Under the pieces are notes generated by a model. That model made no database searches, was not told where the DNA came from, and worked only from the letters and a program-made list of their open reading frames with translations. Source: Parasponia andersonii (taxonomy: Eukaryota > Streptophyta > Magnoliopsida > Rosales > Cannabaceae). From it: a stretch of DNA of 64,000 nucleotides. This document shows positions 45,541 through 57,130 of the stretch, one piece after another (the stretch's first letter is position 1; every line of letters starts with the position of its first letter). The position numbers were made by a program, and so were the translations under genes. Location of the stretch: positions 876,390 to 940,389 of the forward strand of contig JXTB01000062.1 of assembly GCA_002914805.1 (NCBI GenBank). The letters run 5' to 3'.

Positions 45541-45669
45541 CCTTTCTTATATCTTCATCCCAAATTCCCAATACACCCCATGTCTCCAAAACCATAATCT
45601 GAGCTTGTGGTCTATTCGTGCCAGTCGTATTTGTGTTCTAGGATTTCTCATCTCGCTCTTAAGCTTTTT

Positions 45670-45934
45670 TTTCCAAGGTTAGTGACGACAATCGTTCATA
45701 AAATCGATCTCGATCTTAGCTATTTTTTTTAAAAGCTATTTCATTGGCTAAATGTGAAGTGGATTAGATTACTCGAATTGAACTTTTTATGGTTTTGGAA
45801 TCAGAATTGTTTTCATGGGGAAGTACTACTCAGCTGTGACCGAGGAGTACAAGAAGGTTGTTGACAAGGCTAAGAAGAAGCTCAAAGAGACTTATCGCTG
45901 AGAAGAATTGCACTCCACTCATCCTCCACCTTGT
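45670..45934 (+). pseudogene. Captured 5' fragment of a cytosolic ascorbate peroxidase gene
   Basis: From 45815 the translation begins MGKYYSAVTEEYKKVVDKAK and continues KKLKE. After a two-base frame disturbance it continues with LIAEKNCTPLILHLV. This is the N-terminus of cytosolic L-ascorbate peroxidase (typical form [41 protein letters not shown]). A GT...AG stretch at 45678-45804 just before the ATG fits the leader intron these genes carry, so genomic DNA, not mRNA, was captured. The heme and active-site regions are absent. The piece ends near the first coding exon boundary. It cannot encode a peroxidase. Confidence 0.8.
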
Positions 45935-46108
45935 GTATGTCTTTTGTGTGTATATATACACACCTCTATGTGTGTGTGTGTGTGTTTGGACTGGGACTAC
46001 AAATGGATTTTGGGGCTGATTTATATATGTATTAGATTGATTTGTGACTTGGATCATCACAAATTATGCAGATCAAAAGGAAGATATAATATAATATTGT
46101 GTGTTTTT

Positions 46109-49052
46109 TGAAACGACCCGATTTTTTGAGACCAACGTTTACTTATGTTCGTAACTTATTTTTTTTTTAAGTTATAAATTGGACTATTAAAATTCATGAC
46201 AAATTTTATTTTAATTTATATAATCCTCGGTGGATAGTTAACCAATTATCTCAAACACTATACTAAGAAATTTAGACAAATTATTGAAGAAAACGTTTTA
46301 TGTATATATATATATATATTGATGTTTAAATAATGCGTAACTAAAAAGATTTTCAGGTCAAGAGGGAAGGTTACAAGCGGACCTCTTAGATCCCAATGTC
46401 TCCTTATATGGATTTAAGTCCTTTTGACAAAGTCTATTTAGTCTCACATTTATTCAAATCAAAATATTTAATGCTAAAAAAATATTTATTTAAGAATGTT
46501 TAATGATTAAAAATATGCTTCAAAATAGTATATGATATTCTATAAAGGAATGTTTAAATAAAATTGGTCATATTGTATATATCGAAATAATTACTTAATC
46601 TTAGAGGTATAATTAATCTTAAAATTAATATTTTATATTTAAATATATTATCTCGATATTAACTTAAAAATACATAAGATTTAATCTTACATATTTTAGT
46701 AAACTATCTTGTTTAAAGTGAAGAAAATATATACAGAATTTATTGTGGAGGTATCCCAAAACCCGTGCCTGGCATCCATCCCCGCTTCGATTCTAGTTAA
46801 CCTATCGTTCAAAACAAAGGTTACTTACCTTTGATACCTACAATACAGATATTTACCCTACATGAGCTTTCGCTCAGTAAGTACAATTCAATTCAGAAAA
46901 TATTTCATACGAAAAACATTTATAGAAGTTCAATTTTTGTGTTTTTATGTCATCTTGTAACTTATATTTTATGAAGTAATCTTTTATCATATATATTATC
47001 TTAAAATCTTTTATCTTTTTTATAGTTCCTTGTGTACGTACCAAGTATACACTTATCGACTGGAAATTAGGGGAGCGATTCTATTGAAACACTAATGATC
47101 ATAGACTTAATATATTTTTCTCAGGAATCTTCACCTAGTGGAGATCATTCTTATCTTTCTTTAGAAACCCTCACCTAGCGGAGGTTGGTACGACACCTTT
47201 ATATTCTTATCTTTTACTTAGTCTCCTCTTTAACATAAATGGTTTTTCATTTTTTAAACCAAATCTTATATTTCATATTCTTGATACTCCCTTTAATTAA
47301 AGTATATTTATCAAGTTATAAATAATATTGTAAAGTAAATTTACATCATCTTATTATTATAGGAGACATGTATTTTCATAGGCATATATACAAGCCAAAC
47401 AAACATTTTTTGTATAGGCAAAATATCATATTTAATTATCTCAGATGCTTTTATTTCAAATAGAATATACTTTCAAAACTATCCATATTGCATGTAAGAT
47501 TGTACTTACCTTAAGTCCGTAGAAAATATTCTTCGTGTTTGCAGTGAAATACTACACACTTAACCTTGTTGCAACCACGTGCCTCTTATTTATCCTTTTT
47601 ATTTATTATCCATGCATCAATATTCATTTTATATGTCAACATATACTATCGTTGGTCATATGAAACCTATTTTATGTGTTTAAAAGTATCCACAACATAA
47701 ATCTTAAAATAATGATTCATATTAAAATTGTAGAATTTTAGTGGACAATGCATACTTAAAGAATTCAACATTATAGTACATAATTCTATTCATTATAAAA
47801 GTTTACATGAATCCATTTGAAATAGAAATAAATCTAAAGATTAAGGTTTAAAATTTAGAAACAATACTTATCACTAATTTTTTTCCAATGTAGAATTTAT
47901 AACAAAATTGTTAAAGTTACAATTAAACGAAAATTATTGAATTTTTGGAAATGTTTTATAAATCAAACAAACTCAAAATCTTAAAAGTACATCATTAACA
48001 TATTATGACTTATGTACAACATTTAGAAAATCTAAAATAGAATATTTTATAGCACTTTAATCACTTGTAGTTACACCTTAGAATTTATTTCAGCATTTTG
48101 AAATATTAAAATATTGTGTATTCCAAAAATTATAATAAATTTTATAGACATCCAAAAATTATGAAACCTTTTGTAAATGNTATATATATATATATATATA
48201 TATATATGAACTTGTATTTAAAATTTCAACCAAAAATAAAAATGTTTGCCCTTTGAAATCATAGAACTAATTATATAAAATCTGTGTTAAATGATTTTTA
48301 TAAAATTATAAGAGTAGGGTATAAAAGTGAAATTTTTCAAAATTTAAGTATACATATAGAAATACTTCTCATAAAAATTTCAGACCTTAATAAGGTCTCC
48401 AACTCTATTTATAATAAATTGAATTTAAACTTAAGTACAATAAAATATACAAATCTTGAAAGACTAAAAGTTCTAAGAATTACCTTTTTTTTTCTCTTGA
48501 AATTTGAAGAACTCTAAGAGGAAACTTTTGAAATCAAAATGGATGAATAGAAACTTTGAGAGAGAGATGGAAGAAAACAATTAAAAGAACTTAATTATGT
48601 TTACAAAAGAATACCCTATTTATAGGCTAATTATGTACATAATATAATTAAAATTTAATTCAAAAAAAATATTAATAATAATCACCATTTACCTAGCTTT
48701 TTTTTTTTTTAATTTGTTATCTTTTCATCATGCAATTAAATTAATTTTATTAACCCAACTATGCATCATCTACTTAAAAAAAAATAATGCATTATCTTAT
48801 CATATTTACATTTAATATTCATAAAATCTACATAATTGATATACCATTCAAATAATTAATATATGATTACATAACTTACCTAACCTTTATTTTGTTTTCT
48901 AATGTAATTAATAAATTTCTTTTATTTTGATAATGATAATATATAGATAAAATATGTTAATGGTACATCATTTTCCATTCATATAAGTGAATTGATGAAT
49001 GTATATACATATTATTAAAATATGTTAATGGCTATACCATTAATTCATCTTT

Positions 49053-49110
<58 letters not shown>

Positions 49111-50047
49111 CCTATGACTATTTAACTTATTACTTGGGCTTGAAATACTAATTTTAGCTTGGGCTTTCCTATTACCTATTGGGCCAAGAAAAATAATATT
49201 AGGCTAAAGGATTAAAACCTAATAATAATTACAAATAAGAATACTAACAATTTCAAATTTGAACTTTCCTATTACCAATTGGAGCAAGATAAATGATTAT
49301 TGAACTCAAATAATTTAGGACCCAATAGTAAATATAATAACTAAGCTTACTTCTTATTAACAATAATAGCCATATATATTGTAAAATAATTATATTTGAA
49401 ATTAGATACATAGTTTAATTTGACTTTCTTGTGTGCATCTCACTGCAACACATTCACGAAATTCATTAGTGTATAACTACTCAATTTCTATGATCAAAGA
49501 ACTTAAATATATATATATATATATATATAATAAAATTGTAGACAATAAAATGAATCATGCTAAATTCATTCTTTAAGATAATACACTAATATTAAAATAT
49601 CATGATAATTAATCATTATTAAACTAATTTTATAAGTCTATGGTATTCTCGGAGTTTACAGTCTTCCTTACTTATGAAATTTTCGTCCTCGAAAATTAGA
49701 ATAAGTATAGGTGCTTTTTCTTCATTTCTTCTTCTCATTCTTATATAGCTTCTTCGATTTTATGATTATGTCATGATACCTTAACCAAGGATATTGTCTT
49801 ATTCCGAAGAGATTTCTCTTCACGCGCTAAAATTTTGACTGATTTTTCTTCGTAGGTTAGGTCTTTAAGAATCTCGATAGATTCATGATTTAACACACGT
49901 AAAAGGTCAGGGACATACTATTTCAGCATTGGTATATGAAAGACATTGATGATTTATTTTCAAGAAAATAAACTAATATTAAAAGATCATGATAATTAAT
50001 AATTATTAAACTAATTTTACAAGTCTAGGATTTTCTCGGGGTTTACG
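46109..50047 (-). mobile_element. Nested Tekay-type chromovirus remnant
   Basis: The 3' LTR spans 49660 down to 46109 (3.55 kb). It starts TGTAAACTCC and ends GGGTCGTTTCA on the minus strand. Next to it, at about 49663-49945, lies the end of the pol region, recognisable as the integrase C-terminus and chromodomain part (DLTYEEKSVKILAREEKSLR), followed by the AATTTTCGAGGACGAAAATT-like motif usual before Tekay LTRs. A copy of the first LTR bases (about 49970-50047) marks the 5' end. Nearly all internal sequence is missing, so the element is a fossil. Flanking TTTTT and TTTCT may be a decayed target duplication. It entered the insertion at 44546-50958. Confidence 0.75.
49055..49109. repeat. TA microsatellite
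   Basis: An uninterrupted TA dinucleotide run of about 54 bases lies within the Tekay LTR. A shorter TA run sits beside an undetermined base at 48180. Confidence 0.9.
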
Positions 50048-50059
50048 TTTCTGAAATGA

Positions 50060-50248
50060 TTTTGGACTGAATTTATGATTAATTTTGTATGTGTTAAATT
50101 GATTTGTAAAAATAACAATTTTATATGTGTTGGATCGTCACAAATTGTGACAATTCTTGTAAGATAGATACAAATTTTGTGACTAACAATCACAAATCAG
50201 ATTTATATGTCACAAAATATAATTATTATGAATTATGTATGTTGGTAT

Positions 50249-50282
<34 letters not shown>

Positions 50283-50958
50283 AAGCCATTGAATTTGTTA
50301 TACAATATGAATACTTACTTTGTTTTTGTAAGACAGACACAAAATTTATGACTGCTAGTCATAAATTATGGTGATATGACACAAAATTATGATCGTCATG
50401 AATTATGTAACTATTGGCATCATATATATTGATTACTAATAGAGAAAATGTCATAGTTTTTCTTATAAAATTAGATTTATATTACGCAAATATTACTAAG
50501 TCATTATTGGCCAATAAGAAATATTTATCTTCCTTTTGTAATGTTAGCGCAAATTTTATGACTAAGAGTCACAAATCACAATAATATGTCATGGTTGTAT
50601 AAATTACAGTAACATAATCTCACAATGTTCGTAATGATATAAAATATATTGTAACTTTGAGTCCTAAAATTGTGACTACAAGTCACAAATTGTGATTACT
50701 TCAAAGTTAGTAACATTGGAAAACAAAGTTTCTTATTCTAAAAAAACTCCGTAAAAAAATTGACATGACAAGCTGTCAAAAAATTATAATAGATGGTCAA
50801 ACAATTTAATATCAAATAAGGGAATTTTAGGAATGAGTATTTTTTCTCTCTCCAAAAATTGCTAAAAATATAATTTTTTGCTAATAAAAAAAAATTCTAA
50901 AAAACACTCTTAGAAAAATAAAATGAAAACAAAACACTCCGAATTACCTTAATTTTCC
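50060..50958. repeat. Subterminal repeat arm, inverted relative to 51515-52560
   Basis: The region consists of diverged units built around GTGACT-n-AGTCAC palindromes (for example TGTGACTACAAGTCACAAAT). About 50480-50958 is the reverse complement of 51515-51985, including TGACAxGCTGTCA-like, TAATCTCACAATxTTCGTAA and GGAGAGA blocks. Two further units lie at about 50150-50260 and 50325-50430. Non-coding. It forms the right end of the 44546-50958 insertion. Confidence 0.75.
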
Positions 50959-51514
50959 TACATGGAATAGCCAAAGGGAAGTTATAATCACAAAGTTTTC
51001 TTTTTATAATTATTTACATACATGCTATTATAGTTTTTTCACAATAATTTAATGCAATCGTTGGCCACTTACGTACATACATGCGTTGCTTTCGTTTTAT
51101 CATACTTTAATTAGTTAGCTGTATATATAAATATATATATTCAGAGGAGTAGCTTTATGTATCTTTAGTTCTCTCTTCACGTACTAATAGTATCAATTTT
51201 TTGAAAACTGCCAATAGTATCTATTTTCTTTGTTAAAAAAGCTACAATTTGAAGAGTTTTTTAAATTTCTTTTTTTCTTCTCCAGATAATATATTATAAA
51301 GAGCACTTAGGAAAACATGTAATGTTATTTCCATTTGGGAATTATAAATGTTTACATCTCTTTAAACAGTTAGAAAGCTCAGATTAAAAAAAAAAAGTCT
51401 TCAAAACTTAAAATAAAATTAAAAATAGAATAACATTTGATCACATTGGTTTAAAAGAAATAAGTTATCGTATCTTTAAATTCATCTAAATGTGAAAAAT
51501 TCATCTAAATATGA
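50959..51514. repeat. Displaced CDC26 upstream DNA (duplicate of 16746-17220)
   Basis: This host segment between the two insertions matches the other duplicate: GGAATAGCC(C)AAGGGAAGTT, ACATACATGC, AATTTAATG, TCGTTGGCC. It was originally contiguous with the CDC26 promoter at 44545. A small local duplication of ATTCATCTAAATxTGA lies at its right end, next to the second insertion. Confidence 0.85.
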
Positions 51515-54010
51515 GAAATTAAGGAAATAATGAGTGTTTTGCCTATATTTTACTTTTCTAGAAGTATTTTTTAGAATTTCTTTTCTAGGAATAAAAAATT
51601 ACATTTATACCAACTTTTGGAGAGAAAAAAAAATATTCTTTCCCAAAATGTCCTTATGTGATACTAAAATGTGTGACTACCTATCATAATTTTTTGACAG
51701 TTTGTTATCTCAATTTTTTTAAGGAATTTTTTTTTACAATAAAAAACTTTATTTTCAATTATTACTAACTTCATAATTAGAAATAGTCACGATTTATGAC
51801 TCTTGGTCACAATTTCAGGACTCAAGGTCACAGTATGTTTTACATCGTTACGAATATTGTGAGATTTATATTGCCGTAATTTATACAATCTTGAAATATT
51901 ATAGTGATTTGTGACTCATAGTCATAAAATTTGTACCAACCTTACAAAATGAAGATAAGTATGCCCTATTGGTGTTAATCAAAGTAATATTTTGGCCGTT
52001 TATGTATTAGAATCACACACTAATTTAATTGTAGAATCACTACTTATCACAATTTTTTGACAGCTTGTCATCTCAATTTTTTTGGCAGCTCTTACCATCA
52101 CTTTTTTTCCTTTTTTTTTTTCTTGAGAAATGGGACTTTCTTTTCTTTTGTTTCTGAGCTAACACTTTTTGGTGACGTCTTATAGTGGTGATTTTATTTT
52201 CCATTATTATTAATTTTATGATTAGAAGTACTCATAATTTTCTGACTTGCAATCACAATTTTGTGACTTATGGACACAATATATTTTATATTGTTACGAA
52301 TATTATGAGATCATGCTATCGTCATTTTTATAATATGTACATGTTACCATGATTTGTGACTCCCAATCACAAAATTTGTTTCATATCTTTCATAAATCTA
52401 ATTTTACAAAGAAAAAAAAACTCATGTCATTATATTTATTAGTAGTCAAATATGTGATACCTAAAATCATACAATTCTTTTGTGCCATGTAACCTGATTT
52501 TGTGACTTCTAGTCACAAAATTTATGCCTATATTACAAAAAACAAAATAAGCCTTCACATTAAATAACAATGGATTTATGACATTTTTCCTAACACAAAT
52601 AAATTGGTCTTCTCTTGTCTAACTTCATTAAGTCATCATTCATAAATGTAATGAGACTGAGTCATACACAGTATTGTATGTAGTGACAAGTCACAAAAAT
52701 TGTGTCACAATTAGAGTGAGTCACAAAATTTATAATCACCTTAGAAAGATTAGTTATATCTCTATGTAACAACCTTGTCAACAAAATGTTAGAAAAAACA
52801 AAAAAAAAAAAAAAAAACCAACCATGCAATACAATAACGTTCACAGCCAAAATAAAATGAAAGAAGCTTGAGGCCTTGAACACGATAATTGTTCAAATAA
52901 TTTAGTGGAAACCCATGTACAAGCGATCATTAATATCCAATTAAATGAATTTGCAACAGACTAAAAGAACAAGAATAGAATACAAGAGCAACAATTAAAA
53001 AGTGATAAGTCAAGAGCAAATAGCTAGGTGGTATTCATAACAGAGGCATTTTATCAAACACGTAATGAGCAATTTTCATGCGTGAATAAATACAAAAATA
53101 TAAGCCTCATTCCCATTTGACACTCCAGTGTTTCTGCCAAAGATAAATCCCCTGTTGACTTCGTATAGGCACGAAGCAGAATAATCCACCAGAAACCACC
53201 GTCAATAGGAGCGACTCTTCCAATTGCACTCTCACCAAAATCTGCAGCAATGATATCTGTTTTCCGAACAGGATCATAAAGAACTTCAAAGCTAGCCGGC
53301 ATAGCACCTTCCCCAAGCTTGAACCGATCTATTCTTTTCTCTCACCCGTGAAGCTGCAACGTCTTCAGCATGAGGTTCTTCACTATATTTGGTTCACCAT
53401 TCATTAGAAAAGCCAGAGCACTCGGTACAAAATCACGTACAAAAACCTTCAAAGAAAAACAATTTTGGTAAAGACACGTACTTTACGCACTTTCTTAATG
53501 TCACTACCTCCTAAATCTCAGACTTCCCATCATGCAACCACTACTATAATGTGAAAACTTAAGTTAACTTAGATTAAATGCAAAAATCCAAATATGATAT
53601 TTTAAATTATGATTCGTCTTCAAGTTCAAGCAATAAAATTCAAGCAGTCATAAAATATTAAATTATCGAATCTTTAAAGGATTCTCACAAGTCTACGCTC
53701 ACATAATTATGTGTTATAAATTTTATTGCTATAAACTCTATGTTAAACCTTCCACCGGATCTACTTACTCTACTACTCCACCATGTCGATATGCTCGAGG
53801 AGAGAATAAGTGGAGATAACGCTATTGTATGATTTTGGCTGGGGTCAGAGGAGGTTTAATTTTTCGTGAAAAAGACGAGTCAAGATGAATAAAATGCCTC
53901 TACGGTTCGTATTGAAATCTAAGGGTGTTTTAGACTTTTCGGATACTCTTAGATAATAAATTTTCAAAAATACTACTAGAAAAGTTAAAAGAGGGAAAAA
54001 ATTTTCCCTC
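51515..54010. mobile_element. 2.5 kb Pack-MULE-like element carrying an invertase fragment
   Basis: The insertion is bounded by TAAATATGA (51506-51514) and AAAATATGA (54011-54019), a 9-bp duplication with one mismatch. The other duplicate has one uninterrupted CTAAATATGAACC at this spot (about 17211). The two ends are inverted relatives: ACTTTTCTAGAAGTATTTTT on the left, and ACTTTTCTAGTAGTATTTTT in reverse on the right. The left 1 kb holds two tandem copies of a subterminal unit (about 51640-52000 and 52030-52420) with GTGACT/AGTCAC palindromes. The cargo is an exon fragment of alkaline/neutral invertase (53093-53446). No transposase is seen. Confidence 0.75.
53093..53446 (-). pseudogene. Captured exon fragment of an alkaline/neutral invertase
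   Basis: The minus-strand translation reads [19 protein letters not shown], then [73 protein letters not shown] and GMRLIF. These are signature stretches of plant cytosolic or organellar alkaline/neutral invertases (GH100), which split sucrose. A Trp codon in the first third has become TGA. The 5' edge lies at an AG after a pyrimidine-rich stretch, so an intron border was captured too. Similarity stops abruptly at about 53093, before the second half of the catalytic domain. At about 118 of some 550-650 residues it cannot be an enzyme. It is antisense to the element as drawn. Confidence 0.9.
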
Positions 54011-54975
54011 AAAATATGAATCATGGATTATATAATTTTTAAATATGAATCATGGATTGTATAATTTTTGGGGCTTCTTATAAAATTTCTGGCCCAAAAG
54101 TGTCAAAAATAGAAATGTATCATTTTAAACTTTTTTAGAAAAATAATATTTTTAATAAATATTTAGAAAAATATTATTTTTACTTTATAATTGGTATTTT
54201 TAATAGTACTCGAAGTAACTAATTAAATTACTTGGGATAACCTATCTAATTACTTGATATAACTATTTGATTGGTTAATTCAATTATCTCATCAATTAAT
54301 AAAAAGTGGTATTTTTATAAATAATTTTATAAGTAGAGTTTGTCTAAATAAAATTTAAGATTTTTCAAACAATTTCAAAATTTGGGATTTTTTGAAGATT
54401 TTTTAATGAAAAATTACTATAAAAAAAATCAAATTTCCTCTAATTCTTGTGTTCATTAAAATTTTTGAACTGACAATGAGAAAAAAAAAATCCATACACA
54501 ATTTTTTTGGCCTAAAAATTGTTATAATCAAAATTAATAATTTATAATACAAATGTAAATAATTAAGATTAAGTTCTTAAAGTTTTCCATAGTCTAATTG
54601 GATTTTTTTTTTTCACTTGATTACTTCTTGGATTGTTGACTAGGAAGGGTTTTGAATTTGTACATTGTGAAAAGAAATAAAGAGGGAAAAACAATGCAAA
54701 ACATGCTAAGATTATTAAGAAAGAAAAAAATTATAAAGTAGAAATATTGTATACATGTTATGATAACAATGGTAGTGTTACTTTTTATTTGTTGTTTTGA
54801 ATTATTTAGGAAGCGTTAGATTCAAATTTGAATTAGAAATTAAGTTATATATATTTAGATTTTTTCTTTTAAAAAGTATTATTTGTTTTTTCCTTAAATG
54901 TTCTTTAAAATTAATAATATAGTCTATTGCAATAGAGAGAAATAAATATAACTAAAATTTAAAATAATGAGCTAA

Positions 54976-55095
54976 CTGGGGCTAGCTCAGTTGGTCTAAG
55001 GTTTGAAGGATATGTGTGTGAGTTTGGAAGGTCAGTGGTTCAAACTTTAGTAAAGTGTGTGTGTTATTTTCTTTTAAATTTGTAGTAAGTGGTGG
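54976..55095 (+). mobile_element. tRNA-derived SINE
   Basis: GCTAGCTCAGTTGG is a textbook RNA polymerase III A-box, and GTGGTTCAAACTTTAG about 60 bases later is a B-box. The 5' part resembles a tRNA head, but the spacer and 3' side cannot fold as a tRNA. The insertion is missing from the duplicate at 18140-18200, which shows it arrived later. Confidence 0.7.
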
Positions 55096-55249
55096 TCTTA
55101 TTTTTTAAAAAAATTGCAATGGGATTTTCTAATTATATAATAAAATGAGGCTTAACTAATGACCTTCACTTATTATAAATTAAAGGAAAATACTTAATAC
55201 TACTTAATTCTTATCATATCCTATTATGAATAATAAATTTTTATATTTA

Positions 55250-55330
55250 TCCCAAATATAACTCGAATTTAAGATTGAAATTCTACATAATAAGTGCTTT
55301 TACCACTTGAGTCAACCCACTTAGTCAAAA
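55250..55330 (-). mobile_element. Second SINE-like head, opposite orientation
   Basis: On the minus strand GGGTTGACTCAAGTGGTAAA resembles an A-box region. It is followed by CAATCTTAAATTCGAG, a diverged B-box. It faces the SINE at 54976 and lies in the same block of DNA that is absent from the duplicate locus. Confidence 0.5.
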
Positions 55331-55536
55331 AATCTCATTACAATTTAGTTAATGAAAAAAATAAAAAAAATAAAAAACTAAAAGGAAAAAAAAAAGGAGA
55401 AGTTTCGGTCGTGTAAAGAAAGTCAATTTTATTATTATTTTTTTAAGGAAAGTACATGTACATTTTATTAATTGTTGCAAAACTAAATGGCAATGGCTTC
55501 AAACTGTACTAACAAAGCTTAATGGCAATATATAGG

Positions 55537-56295
55537 TGTTGATGGAGGTTTTAATCAACAATAAATTTATAAAAAATCAAGAGATGTGGCTTGTGTGAAT
55601 TGAAATAATAATCAAAGCAAATAAGGAGAGAGGATTTTATAGTGGTTCAGCCCCAAAAAAGATGAGCCTACGTCCATTATTTTCTCACTATTTTATGAAG
55701 AATGATGAACGCTCAAGGTTACAACCTCGTCTGGAAATTGGAAAGACCGAAAAGCTATTGAAAATACTAAACACTTAGACTACCCAAAGCTTAGAATACT
55801 CTAACTTTTGAATTACTCCAACTTGAATTTGCTCTGACTTGGTTTCTTTGTGACTTGTCTTTCCATTTGGAACATAGAGTCCCCTTTATATAGATAAAGG
55901 TAACCTTATGTCCCTAGGATCCTTATGTCTCTAGGATCCTAATTGTATAAACGGGTAACTATACAATTGGGTAACGTAAATTAAGTAACAATATAATTGG
56001 ATAACTATTCAAAACGAATAACTACTTGATCACAAATAGGATACTTCAGTTTCCCTTTCCTTGTAGGTTTCTTACATAGCATTTACTTGTTTCCCTCTTC
56101 TTACAGGTTTCCTGTTTGACAAGATAAACTGCACGGAAAAGGTCGCACAAAACCTGTGGAAGAGGTCGCATATAACCATCACGGAGGTCACGGAGGAGGT
56201 CATATATAACCTTCACGGAGGAGGTCGCATATAACCTTCACGGAGGAGGTCGCATATAATCCTTATGCGACCTTAGGATTTTAGACCGCACAACA
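55537..56295 (-). repeat. 3' LTR of the right-hand Tat element
   Basis: This 759 bp segment begins TGTTGATGGAGG and ends CGCACAACA on the plus strand. Near the end, three to four short copies of GGAGGTCGCATATAACC form an internal array. The C-rich plus-strand stretch at 56298-56315 is the polypurine tract of the minus-strand element. The 5' flank ATAGG would be one target duplication; its partner is outside the window. Confidence 0.85.
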
Positions 56296-57031
56296 ATTGT
56301 CCCCCACCTCCATTAGTTTTTTAGGATGAAATGGAGCTTCCAATTACCGTGCGACCTTGTAATGTCATAACTTAAACTTGTGGTCTGAGTAGTCGAAGAT
56401 CTGTCAGATTCAAAATCTCATCTCTCAAGATCATGCGTATCTTCTTTTTTCTGTCAGAACGGAACACGTGTAGCTAAGAGCGAAATTCGAGGAAGTCTGA
56501 TTGATACCAACCGTCACTTTTAAAATCAAATCTTTTCAAATTTTAAACAATCCTGACTTTTCGGATAGACTCAAATCCTGCGCAATCCTTAGCCTTTAGA
56601 TTTAAAATTCAAATTCTCTGATCTACGGCTGCGATCTAACGGTTCCTAGGTTATAAATATCAGAAACCATCTGTTTCATTTTACTGTTTCTCTCAGAAAA
56701 CTTCAGAAATCCTCAGAACCCTAGCGCCGTTCTATCTCCCAGGTCGCTCTAATCACCGTTTCTTCTCCGACGAAGTTTCGAATCGACTCAAACCTTCCTC
56801 TCCTGAAGAAAGGTCAGTGTCTTCTCTTATCTCTTTCATTCTTGAAAATAACTTCAATCTGGGAATAAACTCATTTCACCGAAGTAAAACAAGAGATTTG
56901 TTCCTCTTATACTCCCTTTTTTTTCAGTCTGTAGAGTAGAATTACTAGATATCACTTAGAAATGATCCTATGAAAAGAATCTCTAGGGTCTGATACCCTA
57001 ATTTATTCTTACTGAACTAATAGTTCATTTA

Positions 57032-57130
57032 CTGATGAACTGCTCGAGCACCTTCTGATGAACTACTCGAACACTTTCTGATGAACTACTCGAACACTTT
57101 CTGATGAACCGCTCGAACACTTTCTGATGA
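57032..57130. repeat. Short tandem array inside the Tat element
   Basis: About four copies of a 23-24 base unit, CTGATGAACTACTCGAACAC plus TTT, lie between the polypurine tract and the antisense ORF. Non-coding. Tat elements often carry such arrays near the 3' end. Confidence 0.8.

Larger units (their letters stand above)
44546..50958. mobile_element. 6.4 kb insertion with 9-bp target duplication, probable Pack-MULE
   Basis: The exact 9-mer TACATGGAA flanks the segment (44537-44545 and 50959-50967). The duplicate locus has a single uninterrupted equivalent near 16745. A 9-bp duplication is the mark of Mutator-like transposons. Both ends begin with GGAAAATTA in inverted orientation. The right end continues into a subterminal repeat region shared, inverted, with the neighbouring insertion at 51515. 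Inside are a reversed copy of an AT-rich repeat, a GC-rich segment of unknown origin, an ascorbate peroxidase 5' fragment and a nested Tekay retroelement. I see no transposase. The terminal match on the left is short, so the left end may have been rearranged. Confidence 0.6.
54011..55536. repeat. Displaced CDC26 upstream DNA (duplicate of 17210-18335)
   Basis: This continues the duplicate with GATTATATAATTxTTGGGGC, the AT-rich repeat (about 54060-54450), ACTTGATTACTTCTTGGATT, AAACATGCTAAGATTAT and TTGTTGCAAAACTAAATGGC. Between 54968 and 55335 it has extra DNA that includes SINE sequence and is absent from the other copy. It ends where the right-hand Tat element begins. Confidence 0.85.

Noticed and set aside
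45815-45934. Start of a working ascorbate peroxidase gene
   Set aside because: The frame is disturbed after about 25 codons, no further exons follow, and a retroelement begins 175 bases later. It is a captured fragment.
50250-50282. CA/TA dinucleotide tract as a regulatory or Z-DNA element
   Set aside because: A simple microsatellite inside a transposon arm explains it. Nothing in the context points to a regulatory role.
53054-53302. Small independent gene of 82 codons
   Set aside because: Its sequence is the middle of an alkaline/neutral invertase exon and continues upstream past a stop codon. It is a broken fragment inside a transposon.
54976-55060. Possible tRNA gene
   Set aside because: The A and B boxes are good but the arms cannot pair into a cloverleaf, and the copy sits in an insertion missing from the duplicate. 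A SINE explains it better.
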